The notes: generated from the sequence alone by a model not told the origin. Shown: positions 1-8,208, counted from the stretch's first letter. The stretch: 64,000 nucleotides of DNA from Io17-Chloro-G2 sp963663135 (GCA_963663135.2 CAXXRM010000005.1:1-64000); one strand, 5' to 3'. A program made the numbers and translations.

Positions 1-133
1 GGATCATGTCTGCCGGCGCTGTGCTCTGGTCTCTGATGATCCGGTCGTATATGCCTGAAGCAGCTCTGAGACCCTCGGGGCTTTCGGTCTCGGCGTCTTG
101 CATTGCGAGCCGGTTGATTTCTTTCATTGTCAT
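1..133 (-). CDS. hypothetical protein, N-terminal part, runs off the left edge
   Basis: Reading leftwards from an ATG at 133, the frame stays open to the window edge for 44 codons. A second ATG lies two codons in, at 127. A GGAG ribosome-binding site sits about 12 bases upstream of the first ATG (around 145-150). The visible peptide begins MTMKEINRLAMQDAETES and is hydrophilic and probably helical. I do not recognise the family. It lies directly downstream of a methylase remnant on the same strand, so it may be the surviving end of the same former operon, but that is inference. The same reading frame also continues uninterrupted from the upstream chimeric remnant, so the start chosen here rests only on the ribosome-binding site. 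Confidence 0.4.
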   Translation of the reverse strand, partial: MTMKEINRLAMQDAETESPEGLRAASGIYDRIIRDQSTAPADMI

Positions 134-171
134 ACTGTGAATTTTCTCCTCTGATTTGTTTTTCAGTGCCG

Positions 172-424
172 TTAGACCTGTGGTTTTCTCTGCGAGCATG
201 TGTAAGCGGTAATCAGCAACTCGTTGACTGGGCCGCGGCCGTTTCCCTTGGAGTTGATGCTTCGGGGCGCGGACACTTGGTGGACACTGAAAGAGGATTC
301 GGAGTAGATGGATCGGATAAATGGCGTATCCGCGTTGGAGACCATTACCTGGGCTCCCAATCCCTGCCATTTCAATACTGAATGTCCCATCGTAGGGCGG
401 ATCGCAATAGATGAAGTCACCAAA
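172..424 (-). pseudogene. D12-class DNA adenine methylase (Dam-like), C-terminal remnant
   Basis: Two hallmarks of D12-class N6-adenine DNA methyltransferases are readable on the minus strand but in different frames. Near 424-378 one frame reads FGDFIYCDPPYDGTF, carrying the catalytic DPPY motif. From about 378 to 172 a second frame reads VMVSNADTPFIRSIY, then APRSINSKGNGRGPVNELLI, the standard C-terminal motifs of the family, and ends in TAA. The stretch that normally separates the two motifs (about 20 residues) is missing, so an internal deletion and frame change are both implied. The N-terminal SAM-binding FxGG region is absent: upstream lies a fragment of an unrelated protein. This is therefore a dead remnant of a restriction-modification or orphan methylase gene. 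The motifs themselves are unmistakable. Confidence 0.75.
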
Positions 425-739
425 CTCGGCTGGCACCTCGGGGGGCGCAGGCCCCCGAGGTGGGATCCTGGGGAAAACGGCCGTCATCCTTATGTCTTCT
501 GGTACTGTATCGAAGTCGAAATCTTTATCCCAAGCCAGTTTCTGTTGTACGACACTGTTCTCCAACGCTCCCACCCAGACGACAAGATGGTTGCAGCCGG
601 GGCAGATGTCGGACAACACCCAACAATGCTCCAACTCGCTGGCCGTTCCCAGGTAACAGTCGCTTTGCCTTTCACTCGTGAAGTTTAGGTTGCAACTCGG
701 ACAGGTCCTGCGTTCCAATTCTTCTCCTAATCTGGCCAA
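425..739 (-). pseudogene. DUF4145-family protein, N-terminal fragment joined to the methylase remnant
   Basis: The minus-strand frame from a TTG at 739 to about 425 is open. It has two CxxC pairs (CPSC, then CPGC about 38 residues later) and ends in PRGPAPPEVPAEF. The CxxC pairs followed by a Pro-rich PPxVPxE segment are what I expect at the start of DUF4145 proteins, which usually continue with a helical domain (DYREA..). Instead the same frame runs straight into the methylase DPPY motif at 424. DUF4145 proteins and DUF4145 domains are often found beside restriction systems. An in-frame TGA lies just upstream of 739, so the true start is uncertain; an ATG at 743 is in another frame. I read this as the front part of a truncated gene fused by deletion to a truncated methylase. 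Confidence 0.5.
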
Positions 740-952
740 ACATCAGTGCGGTTGGGTCTCCGGACTACTCCGGTCCCTGGTCCACTAGAAATTTGGCCGG
801 AAAGTGGTCAGAGCCGGGTAAGCGGCTACATGGCGACGTGGTCTACGCCACATCGAGGGGATGATCGTAGCCCATTTCGAGGTCGGTCTCCATGGCCCGG
901 GTGACGGTCAGAGGCTCGGTTTCGGGGCAGTGGGTTCAGCCTTACAGGTCGC
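740..952. other. gap without recognisable gene
   Basis: No open frame here shows a family I recognise. A half-site of the CTAG-centred palindrome found at 1806-1823 and 2128-2147 (CTAGAAATTTGGCCGGAAAG) occurs at 786-805, which ties this gap to the small repeats further right. Confidence 0.4.
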
Positions 953-1639
953 TCATGGGTTAACCCGACGGAATCTTGCGACTGATGACATGATCAAGAA
1001 AGCAGCCGCAAGGACTCCGATGCTGGTGGCGGCCTCGGTATTGGTGATGACATCGCTCGTGCAAAATGACCGACCGCTACCGCTTACGGTGATCGTGAGT
1101 ACGCCGGGGCTCTGGGGATCGGGCCGGGATTCCCAGCGGGACTGTCCGTCCGGGCCTCTGGTCTGCGCCCAACACCGTGGCTCCGCGTCCTGCGTTAGCA
1201 GGAGCGTATAGAAACCGAAGAGTACCGTAGCGGCAATCAACAGCCCCGCGACCATGGCCGGCAAGGTGGTTGCCAGCAGGAGGCGCGCGGCGGTCAGGCT
1301 TCTGACCGCCGCGAACCAGATAACGAAAGTAGCGGGCAAAAATGCCAGGGTTATCAGCGAGAAGGCCGAGAAGCTCGCGGTTAAAGAGAGCAACCCAAGA
1401 GCCAACAGTAGACCTCCGCGAACCCCAGGGTTGGGTGCCGCCCGGGCTATGAGGACAAGTGCGTAGGGCGCCAGATAGACTAGGGTGAACGCTATGTGTC
1501 CGGATAGTTGAGGGAACGCCTCCGGTTCCTCAGCCAGCGCGAACCTTAAAAAGCCCAATGCCACTGCGGGAACTATACCTAAAATGCTCCCGATTGCGGC
1601 TGCCCGAGTCCCGCGTCCGGTATCCCGGATATCTTCCAT
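953..1639 (-). CDS. integral membrane protein, paralogue of the protein at 6261-6983
   Basis: A 228-residue protein with about four hydrophobic segments in its first 150 residues, then a soluble tail with two cysteines and a last hydrophobic segment near the C-terminus. I chose the ATG at 1639 because from there the sequence aligns with its paralogue: both begin with a short polar stretch, then GTRAA.IGS, a first membrane helix, PGVRGGLLL, a serine/phenylalanine-rich helix, FLPATF.IWFAAVRSLT, and a conserved tail CW..T.GPDG.S.WESRP. The open frame extends upstream to 1801 but that part has no counterpart. No enzyme motif is visible and I do not recognise the family. The conserved tail between the last two membrane segments may be extracytoplasmic. 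It stands alone; the next gene downstream on the same strand is the methylase remnant. Confidence 0.7.
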   Translation of the reverse strand: MEDIRDTGRGTRAAAIGSILGIVPAVALGFLRFALAEEPEAFPQLSGHIAFTLVYLAPYALVLIARAAPNPGVRGGLLLALGLLSLTASFSAFSLITLAFLPATFVIWFAAVRSLTAARLLLATTLPAMVAGLLIAATVLFGFYTLLLTQDAEPRCWAQTRGPDGQSRWESRPDPQSPGVLTITVSGSGRSFCTSDVITNTEAATSIGVLAAAFLIMSSVARFRRVNP

Positions 1640-1805
1640 GACTATCACGTCCTTCGTTCGCCGCAAACCGAGACCCGATGGGAAAACGCCTCTCAACAGT
1701 GTTTGGCGTTGTCGCGAAAAGTTCAAGTGAGCGGTCGGCCAAATCTTGACCCTGGCCTTGCTTACGTCCGCCTCACTGCCGAAATACATCTCCCTGAGCA
1801 CGGCT

Positions 1806-1987
1806 TTCCGGCCAGACTTCTAGTATTACAACGACGCTTCCTCAATTTGCCCAGTTCTTGGTCGGAAATCGCTCCGCGGGAGGAAAGGCCACAAGGCTGG
1901 CAAGCGCGTGAGCAGGTAGCCATGGAGATGTGCTCAAGATCATTTTATTGCGAACCGTCGTTGTAATACTAGAAGTCTGGCCGGAAA
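1806..1987. mobile_element. 145-bp MITE with IS701-like ends, inserted at the CTAG centre of a palindrome
   Basis: The segment 1824-1968 begins TATTACAACGACG and ends with its exact inverted repeat CGTCGTTGTAATA. It is flanked on both sides by CTAG (1820-1823 and 1969-1972), a YTAR target duplication typical of the IS701 family. The nearby IS701-type element (8412-9877) has nearly the same ends (TATTACAACGTCAGTT) and the same CTAG flanks, so this is a non-autonomous relative. Outside the CTAG copies the host sequence is also symmetric: CCGGCCAGACTT before and AAGTCTGGCCGG after. Removing the element and one CTAG restores a perfect 28-bp palindrome, so the element landed exactly at a palindrome centre. 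The 145-bp interior codes for nothing recognisable. Confidence 0.75.
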
Positions 1988-2587
1988 CCCCGATTCTCCC
2001 CAAGTCGTCGTTTTCTTAGCGACTATTGTCGATGTAACAGTGGGTTCTTGAACCGTATTACAGACACTATCATGCCACATAAGACTATAATACGTCTGTC
2101 TGGCGTAGCGCGAAACCCGGCCAATGGCTTTCCGGCCAGACTTCTAGCCCATCCCGTGGTCGAAAGCCCGCACCGAGCGATGGTACAGACTTACTGTTGC
2201 CGGAAAGTACGACCATCAGGCCTCTGGCGACGTAGCAGGGGCCTTTGTTTTTGCCTGACCGACGTTACCCCCGATTGCTTGAGAGGGCGTGTGAATATCC
2301 CGACCGGCAGCCAACCCGTCATTCCCGCCTTCGTGGGAATCCACTGTCTAGACTTTGGAGCGCCGTCGTCGCCCTTGACGGCGCGGCCCGGAGTAAACTG
2401 ACGAACGAGTACCTCGTCGCGCAGTTGCAAACCGAGAGCACGATGCGGAACTAGCGGACCGTCCTCGCGCTGCTGGAGATGGTTGACGCCCCATAGCAGG
2501 CCAGCACTACACTATGAGATGACGATAGCCGTGAAGATGGAGACCGCCACTAGGGGCTCCGTCGATATTCCCGCCGGGGTTAATGGC
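1988..2587. other. gap: half palindrome, one short dispersed repeat, no clear gene
   Basis: A half copy of the CTAG palindrome (CCGGCCAGACTTCTAG) lies at about 2132-2147. At 2317-2345 sits a classical short repeat of the form GTCATTCCCGCC..GTGGGAATCC, distinct in its core from the main repeat family of this window. Open frames in this stretch on either strand lack family similarity or a convincing ribosome-binding site. Confidence 0.4.
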
Positions 2588-3187
2588 ATGAGCGGAGACA
2601 GATGGGGAATCGAAGGGCCGCCCGAAGAAGCGTACTCCCGCGTAACCAACCCGGAACGCTTCCAGCCTCTGCACGCCGCAGCGACGGAGTTGCTCGACCG
2701 GCTGGAGCGAGAGTTCGGGGTCGAGCGATTAGAGGGACACGATGCTGACGACGAACTGGGCAGGGTAAGACTTGCGCGTCCTCCCATAAAACTCGTCCCG
2801 CATGATCCGCAAGCCGCGCCAATCGTGGTGGCGTACACTGATTTTCCAGGGCTGCATTTGAGGTTCGGCTCCTGGCACACTGAACCATTCCCCGATTGTG
2901 GCTGCGACGCCTGCGACGAAACGGCCGACGGGTCGATTGAGAAAATGATCAGAATGGTGGAAGCCGCCGTCTCCGGCGGGTTCCGCGAGGCAATGCGAGT
3001 GCCTCCGCTGCTGGGGGATGGTTGGCAGGAAACAGAGTTCCGGCCTAACGACGGCCACGGCGGTCCCAGACGCTCTCGAGGCCGCGTCCCGCGCTCCCGC
3101 GCCCTCGAGATGACGGGGGGCGAACGGCACGTGACGCTGGAGTGGAAGCCCTGGCCTCGACGCAACGCAGCCGCCGCGTCTCCCTAG
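2588..3187 (+). CDS. DUF6226 family protein
   Basis: About 199 residues. The segment PPEEAYSRVTNPERF, then a leucine-rich helix, then TDFPGLHLRFGSWH and the cysteine cluster DCGCDACDE are the features I associate with DUF6226, a family of unknown function common in Actinobacteria. The start is uncertain: the frame is open back to a TTG at 2483 (with a GGAG nearby) and has an ATG at 2519. I prefer ATG 2588 because conserved sequence begins just after it and a GGGG stretch precedes it. The C-terminal 50 residues are Arg-rich and low in family character. The cysteine cluster could bind a metal, but that is inference. It precedes a lipoprotein gene on the same strand by about 100 bases. Confidence 0.6.
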   Translation: MSGDRWGIEGPPEEAYSRVTNPERFQPLHAAATELLDRLEREFGVERLEGHDADDELGRVRLARPPIKLVPHDPQAAPIVVAYTDFPGLHLRFGSWHTEPFPDCGCDACDETADGSIEKMIRMVEAAVSGGFREAMRVPPLLGDGWQETEFRPNDGHGGPRRSRGRVPRSRALEMTGGERHVTLEWKPWPRRNAAAASP

Positions 3188-3290
3188 CGCTACTGAGGAT
3201 GGTCGACTCTCCATAGCAGGCTCGTGCCGTGTTGAATTTGGAATCGCCGGAGAAGCTCGTAACCGAGGTCCAGAAGGTGGAGGTGGTCCA

Positions 3291-5078
3291 GTGAGATGCA
3301 TCGTCCTCATTGGGCCGCTGGCCATTCTCCTGTTCCTCGTGGCTGCCTGCTCCAATGGGACGCCATCGGCTCCTGATGCACCGCCGCCTTCGGAAGAGGC
3401 CACGCCAACGGTCGCGCCGACCTCGACGGTCATCTTAGGTCCACTAGGTCCACAGCGGACTCCGCCATCATTACTCAGTGCCCCCGTGAACGCCTGCATC
3501 TACCACGCACCGGAGCCAACCCCGACCCCTACTCCTACCACGGACCTGACGACGCCGACGGCCACACCGTTCTCAAACACTACTCCCATCCCCTACCCAA
3601 CAGAAATCCCTTCGGCGGAAGTTGTGGCCTACCCCGATCTGCCGCCACCCGCACTGCCAGCGTCCGTCGAGGCCTGGCGGGACGCCGTGGTGCGCGTGAG
3701 CGTCGAGCGGGCGAGCGGCCGCCCTCGGGTCCAGCAGGGGCTAGTCGTTTCCGATGGCGCTGTGCTCACCGTGCTTGACCCCATGGAGGAAATCGCTTCG
3801 TTGTCGGTGACGGTATCCGGTCGTGGCGTCTTCACCGCTGAGCTTGAGCGCTTCGACGTCCGCACCGGCGCGGCGCTGCTTAGCGTGGGTGCGGAAGGCC
3901 TCGCCCTGGCACCTGGGGGGCGCCGGACCGTAGCGCCTGGGGAGCCAGTATTGCTCCTGAGCCGTGACGGGGACGGCGGCGAGCTCGTAGTAAAAGAGAC
4001 CTACGCCAGCCCGAGTCTCAACGCGCCGGACCATCTCGTCGCACTGCACGGGGACTACACACCCTCCCTCCAATGGGGCACCGTGGTGGTGGCAGGCGAT
4101 GGCATACCCGTCGGTCTTGCAAGCCACACGCGGACATTTTACGGCCAGTCGATCGTTCTTGGCGGACCTACCATTGAGTACCTGCCAGCAGTGCTTCTGG
4201 ACTCCGCGATCCGGCTTCTGGAACGCGTCCCTTCAGATGCCGACATCACCCCCGCCGCAGTCGCCTACTACGGGCCGGACGTAACCAGGAACGTGGACGG
4301 ACCGGTGACCCGCGAGCTCTTGGCGGACCCGGTGCAACAGGCGCTTACGGACCTGGGAGAATCGGTTCCACTGGAAAATCTTAGCAGGCTGCCGAGCTCC
4401 CTGCGCCCGCCCGAGTTGGGCACGATACTGGAGTTGCTCTACGCCACGCCCCAGGAACTGCGCGGGCCGAACGGGGAACTGCTGGGCAACGCCCGGTACA
4501 TCGCGCTCTGGTGGGACAGGGAGGGCGGTTCGCCTGACCTTGTCCTCTGCGGCACGGAAGACGGGAATCACCTGGGAGCCGCCTTTGCCACCCATGGCCT
4601 AGACTCGTTCGAGGCGCTCATGGAGGGAGTGCCCTCCAGTTCGCCGCACTCGATGGTAGCCGCTGCGCCTCTCCTCGCGCCGGAGTATGGCTACTCCGTC
4701 GATGACTACCAGTACCCCTACGAGTGGGAACTGAAGACCAACAAATCAGTATACGTCGAGGAGGAACTGGTGGTCCTGACCTTCACGGTCACCAACACCA
4801 GCAATTGGCCGGTCACCCTGGACTACGTGCCGCCGAGAGTGACCATCCGCAGCGATCAGGATAGCCGATATGTGGCTGTCTTGCCTTACGGCTACGGGCA
4901 CCGCGTCCTGCAACCCCGCGAGACCGCCTCCTTCACCATGACCTGGGACCAGGTGCACTTCGGGGGCGGTCGGGCAACTCCAGGACGCTACTTTGCGAAG
5001 GTACATCTGGCCAACCTCTCGGACCGATGGGGGCTGCTGAGTGCGGGGCCGATTGCCGATCCGCTGGTCTTGGAGTAG
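3291..5078 (+). CDS. large lipoprotein with degenerate trypsin-like domain and BsuPI-like C-terminal domain
   Basis: A 595-residue lipoprotein starting at GTG 3291, with GGAGGTGG about 7 bases upstream. Residues 1-20 are a signal peptide ending in the lipobox LVAAC, so it is predicted to be anchored at the outer face of the membrane. A Pro/Thr linker (residues 22-115) follows. Residues about 125-310 read like the two beta-barrels of a trypsin/S1C fold (DAVVRVSVE.., QQGLVVSDGAVLTV.., GAALLSV, GEPVLLLSRDGDGGE) but no catalytic GNSGG serine loop or His motif is visible, so it is probably not an active protease. The last 110 residues (NKSVYVEEELVVLTFTVTN..) resemble the BsuPI intracellular protease inhibitor fold. 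Function unknown; a sensor or scaffold role outside the cell is possible. Confidence 0.7.
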   Translation: MRCIVLIGPLAILLFLVAACSNGTPSAPDAPPPSEEATPTVAPTSTVILGPLGPQRTPPSLLSAPVNACIYHAPEPTPTPTPTTDLTTPTATPFSNTTPIPYPTEIPSAEVVAYPDLPPPALPASVEAWRDAVVRVSVERASGRPRVQQGLVVSDGAVLTVLDPMEEIASLSVTVSGRGVFTAELERFDVRTGAALLSVGAEGLALAPGGRRTVAPGEPVLLLSRDGDGGELVVKETYASPSLNAPDHLVALHGDYTPSLQWGTVVVAGDGIPVGLASHTRTFYGQSIVLGGPTIEYLPAVLLDSAIRLLERVPSDADITPAAVAYYGPDVTRNVDGPVTRELLADPVQQALTDLGESVPLENLSRLPSSLRPPELGTILELLYATPQELRGPNGELLGNARYIALWWDREGGSPDLVLCGTEDGNHLGAAFATHGLDSFEALMEGVPSSSPHSMVAAAPLLAPEYGYSVDDYQYPYEWELKTNKSVYVEEELVVLTFTVTNTSNWPVTLDYVPPRVTIRSDQDSRYVAVLPYGYGHRVLQPRETASFTMTWDQVHFGGGRATPGRYFAKVHLANLSDRWGLLSAGPIADPLVLE

Positions 5079-5194
5079 ACGCGGTGACACGATCTATAGC
5101 CAACGTCCTTGGGCCTGGACCTCCCGACGTGCGATTGAACCGGAGGGACTAGCCTCTGATACTAGTGACGGGGTAAGGCAAGACGAGGTGGCAT

Positions 5195-6128
5195 TTGAAA
5201 CGTGGGTTACGACTAAATATTTCTGGCCTGTGGTTAGCGGCTCTATTGATCTGCATCGCAGCCTGCTCAGGCCAGAGCTTGAGTCCTCCAGAGAGACTGA
5301 GTATTGGTGAGTACGGAAGTGGAACTCACTCCCGTCTGGAGTGGCACAGTTCGAACCACGGCTCCGTATCGTTCGAGCTGGAGTGGAGATTTGGCGACGT
5401 CACCCGTCATTGGCACAGTACCCCTCTCCACCACCTCCCCGGAGGCGACTGTCTATCATGGCTCGCCCTATCTCGTTGAATGGAACACCGCTACCTATTG
5501 CTACCGAGGGCGTGCAGTTCTCGGCGACGCGAAATCTGAATGGTCGGATGAGGTCTGTGACGGGATGTATGCCGGGGAGCCCCATCCCCCTCCCTTATGG
5601 CCAGGATCTCCGTTCGACGTTGTCGCTGAAGCGATGGAAGAGGGGGTCAGGTTCACCTGGGCAGTTCAGGACCTTCGCGAATACGGTCAACCTCAATCCC
5701 AGGTACTGCGACGAGAATCAACCTCGGGCAAGTACACTGTCATTAGTGAGCTGCCTTTTGCGACCTTCAAGTCCTATGACCATGACCGTCGTTATGGAAC
5801 CTTCGAGTTCATTGACTCTGAGGGCAGCCGAGAGTACTGCTATCGAATCGCCACGAGCCTTGAGGACCGCGGCGGCAGGAGCATCAGCGGCGACGTATGT
5901 CTACCCCAAGTTATGGTGGGGAACCTGCCGAGCAATCTATGGCAGGATTCCACTTCCCTTATCGCTTTCAACGAACGGGAGGCCCATTCCGAATGTGGGA
6001 CTATCGGTCAGAGTAATCGAAGGACATGCCGACGAATGAGCAGGACTCGCCCCGTAACCCACCTCGTGAGAGCGTTTGGCCCTCTCGTGGTTACGGGGCT
6101 TGGTTCAACACTCAATTTTTCCACATAG
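5195..6128 (+). pseudogene. lipoprotein with fibronectin-III-like domain, frameshifted
   Basis: An ATG at 5195 begins a clear lipoprotein signal (MKRGLRLNISGLWLAALLIC, lipobox IAAC) and the frame continues to 5479. The plausible remainder lies in the next frame, 5304-6128, where a beta-sandwich pattern typical of fibronectin III repeats is visible (VVAEAMEEGVRFTWAVQDL, SYDHDRRYGTFEFIDSEG, REYCYRIATSLEDRGG). The switch falls between about 5310 and 5400. From about 5910 the frame loses family character (SNRRTCRRMSRTRP), so a second lesion near the end is likely. Either a decaying gene or an assembly indel would explain this. The function of the intact protein would be extracytoplasmic binding; nothing catalytic is visible. 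Confidence 0.5.
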
Positions 6129-6260
6129 TGCCCAGGACTATCGGCCTCCTGCTCCAGATGCCGTCCTGGCCGCTTCTTCTGCCCAAGGGCTATCAATGCC
6201 TCATAACCTGTGGTACGACTATTGGGGACAGGTCAAAGTGACGGACCGACTGGCTTGTAG

Positions 6261-6983
6261 ATGAGTGAATTGAAGAATCAGAAGCGCGGGACTCGAGCGG
6301 CGGTGATTGGTAGCGCAGCCGGCCTCATTCCCGCTATCTCGCTAGCCTTCTACTGGTTCTTGTCACAGGAACCCAATGTCGCCGCTCAACGTGTGGGAAA
6401 TGTAGCGTGGGCTCTACTTCTGCTCTCGCCGTATGTGCTGGCGCTCGTTGCCTCTAGGGTGCGAGAACCTGGTGTACGCGGTGGACTGCTTCTGGGTGTG
6501 GGTCTACTATCGTTAGTCGGGAGCTTCTCGACTTTCTCATTGATCGCTTTCATTTTTCTGCCTGCGACATTCGCTATTTGGTTCGCCGCTGTCAGAAGTC
6601 TGACTGTCGCGAGGCACCCGTTGGCGACTGTGGCACCTGCCACTGTTGCAGGGCTGTTGATCGCTGCGATTATGGGATTCGGCTTCTTCTCCCTGTTGTG
6701 GATGCAGAGCCAGGACTCGGAGGTTCGCTGTTGGGTGCTGACTCAAGGCCCCGACGGACACTCCACGTGGGAGTCACGCCCCAATGTTGGAGAACAAGGG
6801 ACGATTAGCGTTGGACCCCTAACGGGTGGCGAACGGTCAACATGCATCAGCGGCATCATCACTAATTCCGAGGCCGCGATGAGCATAGGTGCGGTTGCCA
6901 TAGCTATTCTGGGTATGGTGATAGTATCGATGTGGTCAGGACGGGTAGGGCGGCCCATCTACGGGGACTCCCGGCGGCATTAG
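6261..6983 (+). CDS. integral membrane protein, paralogue of the protein at 953-1639
   Basis: A 240-residue protein with the same layout as its paralogue on the opposite strand: a polar N-terminus (MSELKNQKRGTRAA), a first helix, PGVRGGLLLGVGLLSL, FLPATFAIWFAAVRSLTVAR, a further helix, the polar segment CWVLTQGPDGHSTWESRP and a last helix. The two are similar over their whole length with roughly half of residues identical by eye. The ATG at 6261 is the natural start as the conserved region begins eight residues later. No known motif is present. The two copies face outward from a block containing the lipoprotein genes, which suggests an old duplication, and the segment between them may have moved or inverted as a unit. 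Confidence 0.7.
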   Translation: MSELKNQKRGTRAAVIGSAAGLIPAISLAFYWFLSQEPNVAAQRVGNVAWALLLLSPYVLALVASRVREPGVRGGLLLGVGLLSLVGSFSTFSLIAFIFLPATFAIWFAAVRSLTVARHPLATVAPATVAGLLIAAIMGFGFFSLLWMQSQDSEVRCWVLTQGPDGHSTWESRPNVGEQGTISVGPLTGGERSTCISGIITNSEAAMSIGAVAIAILGMVIVSMWSGRVGRPIYGDSRRH

Positions 6984-7292
6984 CAATTTCGCTCCGGGTG
7001 ATCACAGGCGTTTCTTCGACTGCGTACCTCCGCAATTTGAACGCCGATTCGAAACCGGCGCTGCCTACCGTCAAGCTAGAGTCGACCATGTCCTTGTCAA
7101 CCTGCCCTGTTTGAACTGATTGTGGCATTCTTCCCATCGGGATACGATTCAGAGGGCAAGAAGCAACTCGAAGATGGTTCTGTCTACCGTCAACTTAGGC
7201 CCAGGGAACGACCATCTCAAAGAGAGTTCGATGTGAGGCAACCCCGGGCCCAAGATACCTGAAGATAGACAGTACGGAAAGGAGTTGTCATA
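6984..7292. other. gap without recognisable gene
   Basis: No coding or RNA feature recognised. The last bases (about 7278-7283, AAGGAG) are the ribosome-binding site of the next gene. Confidence 0.4.
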
Positions 7293-8105
7293 GTGTCGAC
7301 GCTCTTCCTTGAGGCTTTCGGACAGCTGTCCCCGGGCACGAACCTGATTGATTCAGAGGAGGAGGACCTCTACAGCGTTTTCAGAGCGCGTGCTGAATTG
7401 ATGGGATGGACCACCGCGTCTGCTGGCCGCCAGTTGCTATGGGGGATGAACGAGGCGGAGCTGACCGCCGGGAGCGATGCGTCACGGATCGGATTTGTGC
7501 AGGTCGGGCTGCAGGTAGGTGAACTTGAGCGAATCGAGGTCCCGCCCCCGCCGAGTCCAGGTTTCCACTACGCCACGCTTGGGGTACGTCAGCGCCCCCT
7601 CGAACCGGCTATGGTGCTGCCGGCGTTGGTCCAGTGCTTCCATGACGCGCTCCGCCGCTTTGGGACAATCGAGTTGTCCGGGCTCCAGGTGACGGCATAC
7701 GGCCTGGACCTCGGCGCACGGTCCCCTGCCGACCATCTCGTCTCCGGGCTCAACTGGTTCAACCTTACCCCGGAGGGGAGAGCGGATGCGTTCATCGCCT
7801 TCGACCAGGAGTTGCTCGGGGGACATACAGAAGCGGAGTTGGTTGCCAGCCTCCGGCGGCGGAACACCGGCTCGTTCGAGTTCGGGCCGGTAGCAGCCGG
7901 GCCTGAGCAGCACGCGATACAAACGTCGATCGATGAGCGGATCCACTCCTTCTCTCCCGCGCGCTCGGGCCTTGGTGTGCGGGTTACGCTGCCGGAGTGG
8001 ACAGCGAGCGCCGTGGGGTGGGTTCTCGCAATCGTCATCGACAGAGCGCGCGCCATCGCGCCGGACGTCCGCAACTTCGCAGTTCGAGTGACGAGGGTTC
8101 GATGA
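7293..8105 (+). CDS. hypothetical protein, 270 aa
   Basis: GTG at 7293 is supported by a good AAGGAG nine bases upstream. The protein is soluble, mixed alpha/beta in appearance, without signal peptide, membrane helix, cysteine cluster or nucleotide-binding motif. An acidic N-terminal segment (IDSEEEDLYSVFRARAE) is followed by a proline run (VPPPPSPGFHYATLGV) and a helical middle. I do not recognise the family. It is the last gene before a region of gene fragments and the IS701-type element, and its end overlaps a minus-strand fragment of an aldo/keto reductase. Confidence 0.55.
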   Translation: MSTLFLEAFGQLSPGTNLIDSEEEDLYSVFRARAELMGWTTASAGRQLLWGMNEAELTAGSDASRIGFVQVGLQVGELERIEVPPPPSPGFHYATLGVRQRPLEPAMVLPALVQCFHDALRRFGTIELSGLQVTAYGLDLGARSPADHLVSGLNWFNLTPEGRADAFIAFDQELLGGHTEAELVASLRRRNTGSFEFGPVAAGPEQHAIQTSIDERIHSFSPARSGLGVRVTLPEWTASAVGWVLAIVIDRARAIAPDVRNFAVRVTRVR

Positions 8106-8208
8106 CGGCACGCTCACCCGTTCGCACGACCCGACCGATCAGGTACTCGCTGCTCTGGTACTCCCTTGCTGTATCGACGAAGTTGACGCCCATGGTTGAA
8201 AGAGCCTC
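8102..8208 (-). pseudogene. aldo/keto reductase fragment
   Basis: The minus strand reads EALSTMGVNFVDTAREYQ followed by SSEYLIGRVV. This matches the highly conserved early motif of aldo/keto reductases (ALxxGxNFxDTAxxYxxSExxIGxxL), whose Asp and Tyr are catalytic. Only about 35 residues survive; nothing of the barrel before or after is visible, and an upstream stop is close. It is a relic, probably left by rearrangement next to the insertion sequence. Confidence 0.5.

Noticed and set aside
2048..2454. Several overlapping ORFs on both strands in the gap before the DUF6226 gene
   Set aside because: Their translations follow the short dispersed repeat (for example SRQWIPTKAGMTG on the minus strand) and lack family similarity.
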